From the NCBI GenBank assembly GCA_023374025.1, contig SIJG01000080.1, positions 386,029-450,028 on the forward strand: a stretch of 64,000 nucleotides of DNA, read 5' to 3'. The position numbers and the translations under genes were made by a program. Origin of the DNA: Heterodera schachtii (Eukaryota; Nematoda; Chromadorea; Rhabditida; Heteroderidae). A model generated the notes under the pieces. It saw nothing but the letters and a program-made list of their open reading frames with translations. It had not been told where the DNA came from and did not search any database. Shown here one piece after another: positions 32,269 to 45,742 of this stretch. The first letter of the stretch is position 1, and each line of letters opens with the position of its first letter.

Positions 32269-35200
32269 ATTTTGTAAAAAGGAATATATAATTTTTATGC
32301 CGTTTAAAATAAGTTGAATCCCCAAATCCCAAAACAGAAATTTTAAAATTAAAAATAAAGCCAAAACTTTAATCTACATTTAATAAAATTACAAAAAAAA
32401 AATGAATATTTGTAGAAATAAACAGGTTTACTTTACAATAAACAAAAAATATTTATTTATTTAAAATAAAAAAATCATTTAACTTTATCTTGCTAGTTTG
32501 GTATTTAATATATAGACTTTATCTATCATATTTTGTAATATATAAAAATATCTAAAATTTTTCAAACATTTACAATAAAACTTTGATGAAGAATAAGATT
32601 CAATTGTGTTAATCGAGAAATTAATGAATATCGGGTTATTTCAGTTATCGCTTATATGCCGCATTTTTATTTTCTTCAATTTAGCAAATATCTTTATTAA
32701 GAAAAAAAGTTACCTTCAGCAGACAGCAAAAAAATTTTTTGTTTATTGTAACGTAAACCTGTTTATTTCTACAAATATTCATTTTTTTTTTTTGGCTTTA
32801 TTTTCGAAAATTTTTTAAACGTATTTAATCAAAAATAATTTTGATAATATTTATTTTAAAAATTTTCTTTTATTTTTATGAAATAAATTAATTCATAAAC
32901 TCCTAATTTTGACATAAAATTTATATTGAATCGTTAAAGACCTCCTCCACTCTTATTGTTCGTTCTTGACCACTAAGAGTTAAAAACACTGTTTCCATCG
33001 AATTTAATAATTTTGTAATTAATAGAGAGATTGTTAATTTAATGCAATGTTCAATAAAAATTGTATTATATATTATTTATTTCTAATCATAATTATTTTT
33101 GCTCAAGACTATATTGGAGGCAATTAGATTTTTTAATTTGAGTTTTTTAATTTTTTTTTCTTTAATATTCCATAAATCAATATTATATTTTTTGTCAATT
33201 TATCTATATTCTTGTTTTTATGATTCATTTTTGTTCACTTGCAAAAATTGATTTTTTTTTAATTAATAAATAATATAGTTTTTGGTAAAGAGTTAATTAA
33301 ATAATGATTTTTTGTTTGTAATTTTTTTAATAGAATTATTATTATTCTTTCATTAGCATCTTTATTTTTTGTAACTTTTTTTTCATGACTAATTTTTATT
33401 TTCATTAATTTATTTACATGAATATTGCTTTCTTCTTTATTAATTTAAATGTTCAAGTAATTTAGATTAATGTTTTGTTTAAGGAATTAAGAAATATCCA
33501 AAATTATTCATTTTTGCTAAATTTGAATTAATTATTTTGAAGATTTGCTTCATATAAGAAATCCATATTAACAATTTTTTATGCTTTTTATGATGTATTT
33601 CTAATAATTATGAAATAATTTTTTTAATTATAAATTGATCATATATTTGAATTCCGCGTCATCTTGCACAGTTGTTTGAAAATTCGATGCACTATATTAG
33701 GTGATATTATAATACCTATTTTTTCTAATTCATTTATTATCACATTTAATTCATTTAAATCAATTTTGCATTTTTAAATATCATTGCTAGTTTCTCAAAA
33801 AAATTATGAAACCAATACAACTTTTATGTTTTTAACAATAAGGATATTGTGCAAATTTTCTCAATTTTATTTGCTTAGTTTTTATCGTTTTTTTTTTGTA
33901 AAAAACAATATTATGTAGAAGCAATTTAATGTAACATTATAAAACCATTGTAAATATTTGAATTGTTTTTTTTTTGGTATTTGTTTTTTAAGATTAATAT
34001 TTAAGTATTATTTTTTACTTTAAATAATCTAATTTCAATTTAATATAGGTTTCATTCAAACATATATCACTAATTCCCTTGTTTTTCAGACATCATTTTG
34101 TTACATTTTAGCATGCATGTTGTGACTTAAATGATAAAATTATTAATAAGAACTTTTCAAACGCATTTTTTTCAATTGATCTCTTGCGAATGCGTTAAGT
34201 ATATTGCTAATTAATCAGATAATTATAATAAGTTATTTTTATTTAGTCAATGTCAATGAATTATTGTCTTTCACCAATAACAATGAACCAATAAATTGCT
34301 AAATATTTATCCAATACAATTTTAATTCACTTTTAGAGACGCTGAAAAAATGTGTTTTGGAAAATGCCGATCTTTAATTTATAGATAATTAAGTGTAATT
34401 GATTATATCAAAATTTATTTTTTAATGATTGCACAAGAGAATGACGACCGAATTTGATATTTATTTAAAATTTTCAGATGTTTATGGTTTATTGTAACAA
34501 TATTTATAATAATTTTACAGGATTACTATTTTTTAAATTTTTCTAATGAGTTTTGATTTTTTTAAATTGAAATTTCTTGTAATAATAAGTTTTTGGGTGA
34601 AAAAAAAATTTATATTTAAATGATTGCACAAGATAATGATGATCGTTTGGATGTTTATTTAGTTCTTAAATGCTTTATTGAAACAATGAATTATATTAAA
34701 TGAATAAATTAAATAAAAATTAGTTAAAAAATTATATTGGAGAACATTGATCAAAAAAGTCAATAAATTCTTCTAGACGAGATCATTATTTAGTTTATTG
34801 TTTATTAAATAAAAATAAATTTAATGAATTAAAATTCAGGTTTGTTATTAATAAAACTCTCGTCAACATTAAAGTAAATTAATATATATGAAGATTTTAA
34901 TAAAAATTGTATAATAATTAAATATAATTTTGCATTAAAACCTTAATAAATTAATTTAATGAAGTAGAAATAGAAAAAATTAAAAAAATTTATTGTAAAT
35001 GAGTCTGAAAAAATAAAAAAAGACAAATATAAAAATAAATAAAAAAGAAATTTCGCAAACTAATTTGAAATAAAATTAAATATGCAATAATGAATAACTC
35101 AACAATTAGCAAACAAAAAATTTACTTACTTTAAAATAAAATGAGTGTATTAAAGTTAAAGTAAATTAAAGAAAGTCATGAATGGAGTCCTTAAAAATAA

Positions 35201-38200
35201 AATTTAAATAATTCAAAACAAAATGGACTTGTTCCCTGCGATTTACCATTTATTAATTATCATAACAAATATATTAATATGACTTTTATTTTTAAATATA
35301 TACGAATATGAAATATAATATATCATTCCTAATATTTGATTAGAATTTGAATTTTGTTGTTTATATGTTTAATATTATTTAACTAATATTGTGCATAAGT
35401 AAAAATTAAATAACTTTGTTAATATAGAAATAGTAACGTTATATTCTAAAAGTACAATTCAATATTATAAAGTTCAATACATGAATAAAATTATAAAGAA
35501 ACATTATAATTAAAACTGAACTAAAAATTTTTTCGAAAATAAATCAGAAATCAAAAGATATAAAATAACCTTTGTATAATAATTTAATTTAAAAAAGCTT
35601 TTGTTTTACTGTATATTTCATATAAATGTCAATTAAGAGAAAACATATCAACAATCTAACTGAATTGTGTTAAATTAATTTATTAAATATAAGTTTTAAA
35701 ATATATCGACGTTATAAATTAAATTCCTATTTTAAGAAAAATAAGTTCCTGATTACAAAAACAAACAATATAAATCATAGTTGAGAAAAAAGAACTTGAA
35801 GAGTGTACCTATTTTAAAATGGTATTTATTAAAAATTTTATTGAATAATAGGTTTTGATCTTTTAATATAAAGTAAATTTAAAAATAGAAATTCACGACA
35901 GCGGCCATAGTAAATCCACTTAAATGATATTTTTAAATGAAGTAATATTAATATTGAAATAATTTTTATACTTGATAAGTAAATGCAAATTCAAAATCAA
36001 GTAGCTTTATTAGATAATTTATTCATTTAAGCTTTGAATACTATATTTTATTAATTTGTTTTCTTTTATAATTGAATTTATTATCCCCTTAAATAATTCA
36101 TTTAAATTGAAAGTGTCGAGAATCAAATCATTGATTGAAAGGGTGGGAAATTTTCATTTTTATTGACTATAGGAGCAATTATATAATTAATGTGCTATTA
36201 TATTGTGAAAAGAATATTTATTTAATTATAAATAATTTAAATTGAATTACATTTAATTGAAAAACAATTTTATTGAATTGATTAGTGATGTTGTTATAGG
36301 AAATTTCAAGAATTTTATTGTAAATCTAATAAAAACTAGTTAATAAATTATTAATCAACTCAGTATCTCTTAATATTGACTAATATTATAAATGCTATTA
36401 CAATGGATAATTAAAATAAACAAAAGTCAATCATTTTAAATTATATTTTTTTATGATTTTAAATTATATTCAACACACAAAATGTATAAATTTTTTAATT
36501 GAATGATTTTTTAAACATCTTTATTTTAATATAACTCTGCTACTCATAATGATAAATAAACTAGTTAAGACGCTTATAAATAGAAATTCAAAACAAACAT
36601 GAAGAAAAAAATTTAATAATTTTTTTCGAAAAAAATTAATAAAAATTATTGTTAATATAGAAATAACAAATGCAATAAAGAAATAAATAAAGGTTAAAAA
36701 TTGGATATACAAAATTTTGATAAGAGAACGACTCATAAAAATTTGAACAAATATATCCCAAAAATTGAAAAAGTTTCTTTTTATTTATTTTTCTTCTTGT
36801 TTTAAAAATTGTTCTTATCCGAAAGTTAACCAAAAGAAATAAACCATATTAAACCAAAGCGATTTTTTTAGTTAAATAAGAACTTTAGAAACCAAATATT
36901 TTTTTAAAAATAATTTATTTTTGAGAATTTCACTAACCAAATTTTTATTACAAAGCCAAAAACAACTTCTATAAATGATTATTATTTTATTTAATTAATT
37001 GCTTAAATAAATGTTTACAATAAATTAAATTTTTAACACGAAAAATAAAGACCCAATAATAATACAAAGGTAAAGCATACTCACATATCAGGGCAAGATA
37101 ATTATTTTGAATAAAGTACAATATGAGGGTAAGTTAAACTACAAAATTATGCAATTTAAAGAAAAAATAATAAATGAAAAGGCTGAAATTCGCAATCAAA
37201 TTAATATTTATAATGATTCTTAATGATTTCACTCGGTACAAAAAAGCAAAATTTTAATCATGGAAAACCTAATATATTCAATTCTGCAAAAATTTTCTTA
37301 AAAAATTTTAAATAAAATAATTTTGAAACAAAATAAATATAATAAATAACTCATTAATTCACCAAATTGCAAAAAATTTGAAGAACTTTTAATGTTATAT
37401 TTAGCAAATAAAACTTTGCTTACTTCTTTAATTAAATGGAATATTCAAATAATTCAGGTTAATGTTTAACTTTTTTTTTAATATTAGCGCAAATATTGTA
37501 AAGTCATATTAATTTATTTTATCAAATTAGTAACTTAAATATTTTAATGAATAAAGACTAAAAAATAATTTTTTTTTTATAATATTTTTTTATTAGATTT
37601 TACAAAAATTCGTTTTGTTCAAATATTTCACTTTGATTATTTATTATATATGCATTAATTAATATATGTGTTTAATAATTATCATGTGTTTTTCCTTTAT
37701 TGTTTATTGATTTGTACAATTTTTCAACGATATTAATATCGATATTATTTTAATGAAATAAGAAATAATCAAAATCTGCTAAAGTTTGAATAAATTTGTT
37801 TGAATATTTGCTTCAAATAAAATCCATATTAAAGTTTTTTTTTGCGTATATAATGTATTTCTCTTATCTTTTTTGAAATATTAACTTTGATTTCAATTAT
37901 AATTGAACTTATTACGCCCTTAAATAATTTAATTAAACAGAAAGGATTAATAATTAAATCATTTACTGAAAGGGAATTTTTTTTTTATATAAGTACAATT
38001 AAATAACTAAACTACTATTTTCTTGTGCAAATAAAGTTTATTTAAAATAATTGTGCAAATAATTTTTCAAATAATAATATTTTTACAGTTCAACTTGCAC
38101 AGATGTTTGAAGTTGCGAAAATCAGAAATCAGCTACATATTACATAATATAAAATCATTTCATACCATCACAATTAATTAATTCATTTAAGTCAATTTGC

Positions 38201-41200
38201 ATTTTTAAATATTCATTGTTACTTTTTTCAAAAAGGAATAAAATCAATATCAATCCAACTTTTATATTTTAACAATAAGGGTATTACATAAATTTTTCAA
38301 TTTTATTTGTTTAGGTTTTTTCGTTTTTGTTATTGTAATAAATAATATTTGAATCAATTTAATGTAATATTGTATTAACCATTAGAAAATATTCCTTATA
38401 TTTCAATAGAAAATATAATAAATTATTTTTGGAAATACAAATCTAGAGTTTTTCTTTCGTACTTCAGCACTATTTTTTGTAGAAATGTTTTTTTCATTAT
38501 TTTTATTTGTATGAAATATTAAGCACGAAAAGTATTTATTAGTTTTTATTTATATTTCTCCTTTATTTTTCTCGCTTTGATCCTGAAATTTTGTTTCGCG
38601 ACACCGGTAAATAATTACATAATATGTCAAAAAAATTTTCAGCCTTTAAATATTCTCAAATTTTTAGCTTAATTTGACGGTTTTAGGATACTATTTTGAT
38701 AACATAAAAATAATAATTTTATTATAAAACTTTTTGGCACATAGTTTTTTCTACGAAATAAAAAAAATTAAAAAAGAGCGGAAAAAATAAATTTATAATT
38801 GCTAATATTGGAAATTATTAAAATAATTTTTTTTTCTTGGATATACAGTACGTATAATAACAGTGATATGAAATAATTTATATATTTTTTAAATATTTTA
38901 TTTGCTATTATGTGGAAGAAAAGTTTCATTGATTAAATATTTTAAAATAAATTAAATAACTTTGGAGAGATCTAAAATTAATGAAAAATTATTGGAGTAT
39001 TTTTAATGTTTTTAATGTTTTTTAAGTTTTATTTCTTTTATCTGTAATATGGATATAATTTTACTATATCAAGTTTTTTTTTTTTTTTCGATTTTTTTAC
39101 TGAAATAAAGTAAAAATTATGTTTTGTTATTTTTTACTGAAAATAAAATATTTTCATTGTAATCTAATCTATACTTTAAATAAATCTTTTAACTGTACTC
39201 GTGAGAATAATAAATATTTTTTTTTATAATTATTGGATTTAATGTTCGTCTTATTTATTTTCGTATATATATGTTCTCTTAGGTTATTTAATTAATAAAT
39301 CAATTTAATTTTACTGATTTAGTTTTAAATATATTTTAATTATTATTTAATGAACTTCTATTAATCTTTTTTATAATAAATATTAATGGGCAGTTTTTAT
39401 TATTCAAAATAATGAAACCTTATATTATAAATATAGTGTTATTTATTTATTTATTAATATGCGTACTTCTCAACAATTTTTAGATTGCTAGCAAATTATT
39501 TGGCTTTTTTGCTTAAATTCACAAAACTTTTGTTCATTTGAATATTTTTAGTTAATCTTAATAGTTATATTTTAATTGAAATTTATTTATTTAATTTGTA
39601 TTATTTATTATTCTCGAGGCTTGCTCCATTCGTGTTACAACAACTTCACGCTTTTAGTTTAATAATATTTTGCAATTTGTCAAATGAGACATTTTTAAAT
39701 GTTATTAAATATCATTCTGAACAGCTCATATATCTCTTCTATAGTAAACGGAGATGGTAATTAAGGTAATCTTGGACATAATTCTTTTCAGGAAAAATAG
39801 TTTGTTATTTTATTGCTTAATATAAAATTAAGTAAAATTTATATAATTTTCTTTATTTTGTTATAATTTTTTAAATTATAAAAAACCCAGGCATTCGCTT
39901 ATAAATTCTAATTTATATAGCAGACGAACTTTTTATTTCTATTTATAATAAATTTTGATGTGATTATTTTATAAAAGTGGCCATAGTTATTAAATAAAAC
40001 TACACACAGGTGTCAACGAGTTATTTTTGATGTAAATAGCTTAATTATAGTAAATTTTATTTTAATTATTTAATTACAATTTGACATTTGCTTTTCTTTT
40101 TATTTTGAAACTAGGCCTTAATTTTTTTTATTAAATCTAAAAAATCTTCTAATTTTATTAATGATTAATAAGATTAATTAAGCTTTACATAAATTATTCA
40201 CTACTGTGACTCGTATGGAATTTTAAAAAATGAATTTTTGTTTTTGTTCAATAATAATTAGACTACTTTTAGTCAAAGTTATTATTTTGAAATATTACCA
40301 AATGATTTCAAATGTTTATATCATTAAATATTTTAATAAAAACAATTTATTTTTTCATGTTTGACTTATAAATAGTTTTCATTTCGTATGATTGCCTCTT
40401 GTCAAATATTTTCGGCGCTCACCCAAACACTTTGTAGATGATGTTTTCATTATTTTTATTTTCATGCAATTTAAGCATAAATATTAATTATTCATTTTAT
40501 TTATTATTTAAATTAAAAACTGTGAGTTATAGTATTGTCTTTTGGATTTAATTGTATTCTTTAAATATCTACTAAAAATCACATTATTTTTAATCCTATC
40601 TAATTTATTTCATTTTAAAACGTAAAATATTCGAGTTATAATGAGTCAATTTCCTTTAAAAAATAATAGTCAAAACAAAAATAAATGATATCGAACAAAA
40701 AAAGTACATAATAAAAGTGTTCCAACGAAAAAATAAATAAAACATCAATATATAACTATTATCAAGAGTTTTATTTTTTAATATAAAAGAAAAATATGAT
40801 TTCAGCGCAAATTATTCGATTTGATAATAATTTATGAAGTTTTTTGGTGTATAATAAATCAATTTGTATAAAATCGCATAAAATTTTAAAAAAATGTTTG
40901 TATATATTCATATTATGTTTTCAATCAATAACTTTTTTCTTTTGGTACCAAGTAAAATCATTCGGTCTTGGTCTCTCCTCTTAGTTTAAATTATTTTTTG
41001 AAATGTGTTTAAAATGCAAAATTATTGTTTTAAAAATGATATATTATTTCTTCATTAAATTATATCATGAATTTAAGGATTCTTTTCTTACCTCAAACGA
41101 AATTTCTCACGATCAAAATGCTTTACCTTTGTGTTATAATTGGGTAATTATTTTTCGTGTTGTAAATATATCTATGTTTTGTTGATTTTGGTGGAATTGC

Positions 41201-42393
41201 TCTATTATAATTAAATATGTTATTATCGTCATTTTTTGCGTTTTTTAAAGAAACATGCAATTAATTTTTGTTAATAAAATTATTTAATTCTTCGAGTATA
41301 ATGAAGCATAGTCTCTGGCACACATCAATTTTGGCGTATTTATACATTATTTATAGATTATTTAATATATTCTTTTTCTCGCTGACAAATTATTTTATTT
41401 TAGTAATTAAATTAATTATTCAAAATTTCTTGCTTTCGTGATGTCTATGTTGTTGAAAAACAAAACAGTTATTCATTTTAATTAAATTATTTATTTAATA
41501 TTTATATTATTATTATGGGTCACTTAATTTTTATTTTAAATGTTTACATTGGTTTTATAACTTTTTGATTTTTATTATTATCCGTGCATTAATAATCCTA
41601 ATTTAACCTTACAATTTGTAATTATAAAAATAAATTTTACTAAAACATATAAGTATTTTATTTATTTTTGATATAAAAAAATCAATTTCCTTTAATTTAT
41701 AATTCTGTCAAAAATTGCACAATTAACTCTACTGGCAATACGTAAAAACGAGAGATCGTCGATTTTGAACCGAGAAAACGATAAAATATATAAATTTATA
41801 AATATTGATTAATTAACAAATTATTAAATTATATAACTTAATTATAATAAATTATATTTTGAAAGAATATTCTAAATAAAATTTTAAAAGATCAAAATCA
41901 ATATGACAATTAACCTTATGACAAATGATATATATTTATTAATATGATCATGACATAGAAAATCTATAATAGTTAAAAATTATTATTAAAAATATATCTA
42001 TAATAAACAATTAAAACAAATATTTATTAAAAATTTAAGTTGTCAACGAAAACATGCCAAACAAAAGTCTTGTGCAACGATTATTAAATGAATGACTTAT
42101 ATATACAAATATTTATATTTTAAAGACATTTGTGCAATTCTGAACATATAAAAATCCCATAATGCTTTGCGATAATATATTATACTCAACTCATTTGTAT
42201 ATAAAAATAAAACATATTTTTTAATTCTTGTAATAATTAAATTAAATTAACTTTTTAAATATAAAAGGAAATTTCACTTAAGAAATAATTATTTCTTTAA
42301 ATTTGATTATGTAATAAACAATGAAATGAGATTATATTAATTAAACAAGTCTGACTGAACCCAACAAGAAATAACGACAAATAAAATACTAAA
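32269..42393. other. 10-kb AT-rich desert built partly from diverged repeats
   Basis: No convincing gene. 33440-33970 and 37440-38400 are diverged copies of one segment: both carry, in order, a TTTGCTTCA..ATCCATATTAA block, ATGTATTTCT, a TTGCACAG.TGTTTGAA block, TTCATTTAA.TCAATTT and AACTTTTAT.TTT.AACAATAAGG. 36065-36360 shares the CCTTAAATAATT..AATCATT.ATTGAAAGG part and a TTTCAAGAATTT..ACTAGTTAATAAATTATTA part also found at 8440-8530. Two local copies of GATTGCACAAGA.AATGA.GA lie at 34420 and 34622. Long Phe/Ile/Lys frames here are composition artefacts. Confidence 0.55.
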
Positions 42394-43930
42394 AACAAAT
42401 AACCATTTGAATAATTGGTGAAAATTTGCAAAATATATTAAGAGAAATAACAATAATAACGATAATAAAAATTATATTCGATGTTTCTTCGTATCTTTGT
42501 TCATAATCTGATAAATAATTATGAAAAATTAAAGAGCATTAAAGTTGCATAATTCAAAATTCTCTCTGTATGTTCAAAATTTTTGCGTGTTATTTTCTTT
42601 TTAATTCGAATTTTTGTTATTCAAAAATAATATAAATTTTATAAGATCTTTTTTATTCTAATTGAATTATTATTATTTAATTTATTCAGTTGATATTTGG
42701 TCAAAATTTAAAGTTTTTTCGTGCATATTATTTCATCAATTGAAGATTAACTTTTTAGTTGAAATTTTATTTTCTCTTTATGATATCAATAATATTGATT
42801 CTGTTTTGTGTTATTACTAAAAATCTATATTTCCTTTTTCTCACATAATTTTAATCAATATATGTTTTATTTAAATTATTTTAGAATCATATTTTCATTG
42901 ATAAATAATGTTTAGATGGGTGGCCCTTTCCTTTATTTCAATACAAATTTTGAGTCTTTCTTCCAAAAATTTTTTTGTAGGGCCGTTTTTCCAACAAAAA
43001 AAAATCCATCCTGAGCGGTATTTTTCGATTTTTTCTTAGTAAAAGTGCAGAAAAAATCCGATAAACTTTTAAATTAAAATCATATAAAAATAGAAAAGAA
43101 AAGCAATTGAAGTTAAGATTAATCGCTAATTTTGTTTTCGAGTTTTTTCATTGGGATACTTTATAAAGTTGTCATTATTTAGTTAACTGACATTAAATTA
43201 TTTATTTATTTTTATTATTTTTTAAATTGTATATAATGAAGTTTAATTATTTATTAGCTAACATATATTTATTATTAAATCTCATTTTCATTTAGTTTTT
43301 ATCTATATCCTTTTATTTATTAAAATTTGAATCTATCATGCCATTGCTCTATGATATTGTAGAAAATCTAAATTTATATTTGTTATTTCTGGTAAATATA
43401 ATTAGAAAGTAAGCTTAAGTTCTTAAACTTTTTTCTTTTGTTGAAGCCATTCCGAATTGATTTATATTATCCTAATTTTTTTAGCAAATCGTACTCGCTG
43501 CCATTTCGTTGATTCTTTTTAGTAACGATTTTCAGTTATTATTTGCTTTCAATTCTTTCCTGTGTCTTTATTTCTATTTATAAACTAATCTTTTTAATTG
43601 TTTACATTTTTAATGTATACATTTTGTTCATTTTCGAATAAAAAATATATTAACCTGTAGCTATAATTTAATTATTAATACTTTAAATGTATATTTGATA
43701 TTTGTGTTTAAAAATTTATATTTTTAATGCATTAAACAACGCAAATTTTCTAAACACTATTTATATTAATTACTTGATGTTTACATACATCATCAGTTTT
43801 AATTAATTTTTTACGATTTGCTTTTGTGTTAATCCACCATTTGCCTTCGCTCCGGCGCAGAAGTTACACGCTTCCTTAATGAATTTTGCTTTTAAATTTA
43901 ATATGCAAACGATATAATAATAATTATTTA
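42394..43930. repeat. 1537-bp direct repeat, left copy
   Basis: Begins AACAAATAACCATTTGAATA and ends ATAATAATAATTATTTA. It matches 45705-47241 base for base apart from about a dozen substitutions and one-base indels, with equal net length. It abuts the LINE 3' end exactly. There are no TG..CA ends, no polypurine tract and no primer-binding site, so it is not an LTR. Confidence 0.9.
43803..43930 (-). CDS. Coding-like relic inside the direct repeat
   Basis: A minus-strand open stretch without ATG reads AKFIKEACNFCAGAKANGGL then TQKQIVKN before TAA. The core (43835-43885) is GC-rich against its flanks. The second copy at about 47114-47241 carries the same frame, but the duplication is too young for that to indicate selection. 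It could be a fragment of an exon. Confidence 0.18.
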
Positions 43931-45704
43931 CTTTTATTTATTTTTTTTATTTATCGAACAAACCACAAGGTGCTATGCACTCTAACAGTGGCGTAAAACA
44001 AAATAAGTGAGAATAAAAATAAAACATAAATGGCAGTCAAAAATCACAAAACAAATGTCAATTTAAATAAACAGTAAATATCAATGAAATAAAATCACAC
44101 CTCTCAATAGGGAAATATGCATTATTGCTTAATTATTCCTTTTGCAATTTCTCGGAATTTTTTGGGGTCATTTATTTCCATAATATTTTTCGGTAATAAA
44201 TTCCATGAATTAATAACCCTATTAAAAAAATTATTTTTTGTTTTTGTAATATATATCCTATTTTGTAATAAAAAGGGTTTGCGAATAGCCCGTTTAGCAA
44301 CAGCAAAAAAGTTAGATGGTTTAAGATGTGTATGTTTTTTTAGGATTTTAAAAGTAGTTGTAATATCATTAATTTTGCGCCTAATTTCCAATGTCTTAAT
44401 TCCGCAAAGATTTAATCTTTCTTCATACGGCATGGGAACAAGCCCACATTTTTTGAAGGCTTTTCTTGTAAAAAATTTTTGGACTGCTTCAATTTTGCGG
44501 ACATTTTCTTTTTTTAATGGATTCCAAATTTCTGTGGCGTATTCTAACTGTGGTCTGATATAGCTTTTATATGCCGAAATTAATGTTTCAAGCTTCCGAG
44601 TTTTTAATGCTCGGAGAAGCTGAAAACAAGAAAAATATGAATTTTTTAAAATTTTATTAATATGGTTAGAAAAGGATAGTTTTTGATCGATTAAAATGCC
44701 CAAATCCCTTACACATTTTGTTTCTGGCAATGGTTCGCCATCAAGAAAATAAGTAAATTTTGTGTTATTTTCACCCAAGTAAAGGACCATTGTTTTTTCT
44801 ATTGATATTTTTAGGCCATTATTTTTTGACCATTTATTTATAGCCTCAAGCGCGGAAGATAAATTCTCTCTATTTTTATCATTTTTATGCTCAATGTAAA
44901 TTTTAATATCATCAGCAAACATCTTAATACCAACATTCTTAGGCAAATTATTCGGGAGATCATTAATAAAAATAAGAAAAAGCAAAGGGCCTAAGCCACT
45001 ACCTTGCGGCACCCCACTATAAATGTTTTTTGAATTTGAATACTGTTCAGAGATTTTAACTCTGAATGAACGGTAACTTAAGAAATTTTTGATAAAGTTA
45101 TGAATCTTACCATTAATACCGATATTTTTAAGCTTTTGTAGAAGTAATTCAATTGGAACACTATCAAAAGCTTTAGAAATATCAATATATATCACATCAA
45201 CACAACTTTTATTTTCAATCGATCTATAAAAATCATTTAAAGTGGATAAGAGTTGTGTTGTGGTGATCTTTGTCTAAGGAATCCAAATTGAAAAGGACTA
45301 AAAAATTGATTTTTATTCAAAAATTTAAGTATTTCCAGCTTTATTACTTTTTCCATTACCCTGCATAAAGTACAAGTGAGCGAAATGGGGCGATAATTTA
45401 TGGGATTATCTGTCTCTCCTTTTTGAAGACAGGGATAATTATGGACGTTTTCCATATTTCAGGGATTTTAGATGAATCTAAAATTATTCAAAAGAGTTCA
45501 GTTAGTATGGGTGCCAAAGGTAATGCGCATTCTTTTAATAATATATAAGGGATGCCATCAGGAGATGTCGAATTTCTTCTAGGGAGTTTTCTCAATAAAT
45601 TCCAAATATTATAGACATTAAATTCAATGTCTGTGATCTGATTAGGATTTTCAAGGCTCAGTAAGTCGTTGTTATTTTCCTTGTACAAAAATGATTTTTG
45701 AAAG
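43931..45704 (-). mobile_element. 5'-truncated non-LTR (CR1/Jockey-like) retrotransposon insert
   Basis: The insert lies between the two direct repeats with no spare base. Its 3' end (low coordinate) is an A-rich tail, read on the minus strand as GATAAATAAAAAAAATAAAT. The 5' end is cut within the reverse-transcriptase N-terminal region, so ORF1 and the endonuclease are missing, as expected from incomplete target-primed reverse transcription. Confidence 0.85.
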
Positions 45705-45742
45705 AACAAATAACCATTTGAATAATTGGTGAAAATTTGCAA
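44122..45742 (-). pseudogene. Broken LINE reverse-transcriptase ORF
   Basis: The intact part (44122-45195, 357 codons) shows the RT core: IDISKAFDSV (catalytic Asp), SGVPQGSGLGPLLF at about residue 60-73, FADDIKIY at 93-100, then a thumb/C-terminal region ending in TAA. Upstream, 45237-45455 carries NYRPISLTCTLCRVMEK and 45488-45742 carries STSPDGIPYILLKECALP. These three parts are separated by one-base frameshifts (one near 45264) and a TGA near 45488. The frame at 45705-45742 belongs to the flanking repeat. All Gln codons in the RT are CAA, i.e. standard code. The plus-strand frame at 44117-44563 is its shadow. Confidence 0.9.

Noticed and set aside
36521..36833. Two Phe/Ile-rich minus-strand ORFs
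   Set aside because: Composition artefact within T/A-rich desert.
44117..44563. 148-codon plus-strand ORF
   Set aside because: Exact antisense of the RT coding region.
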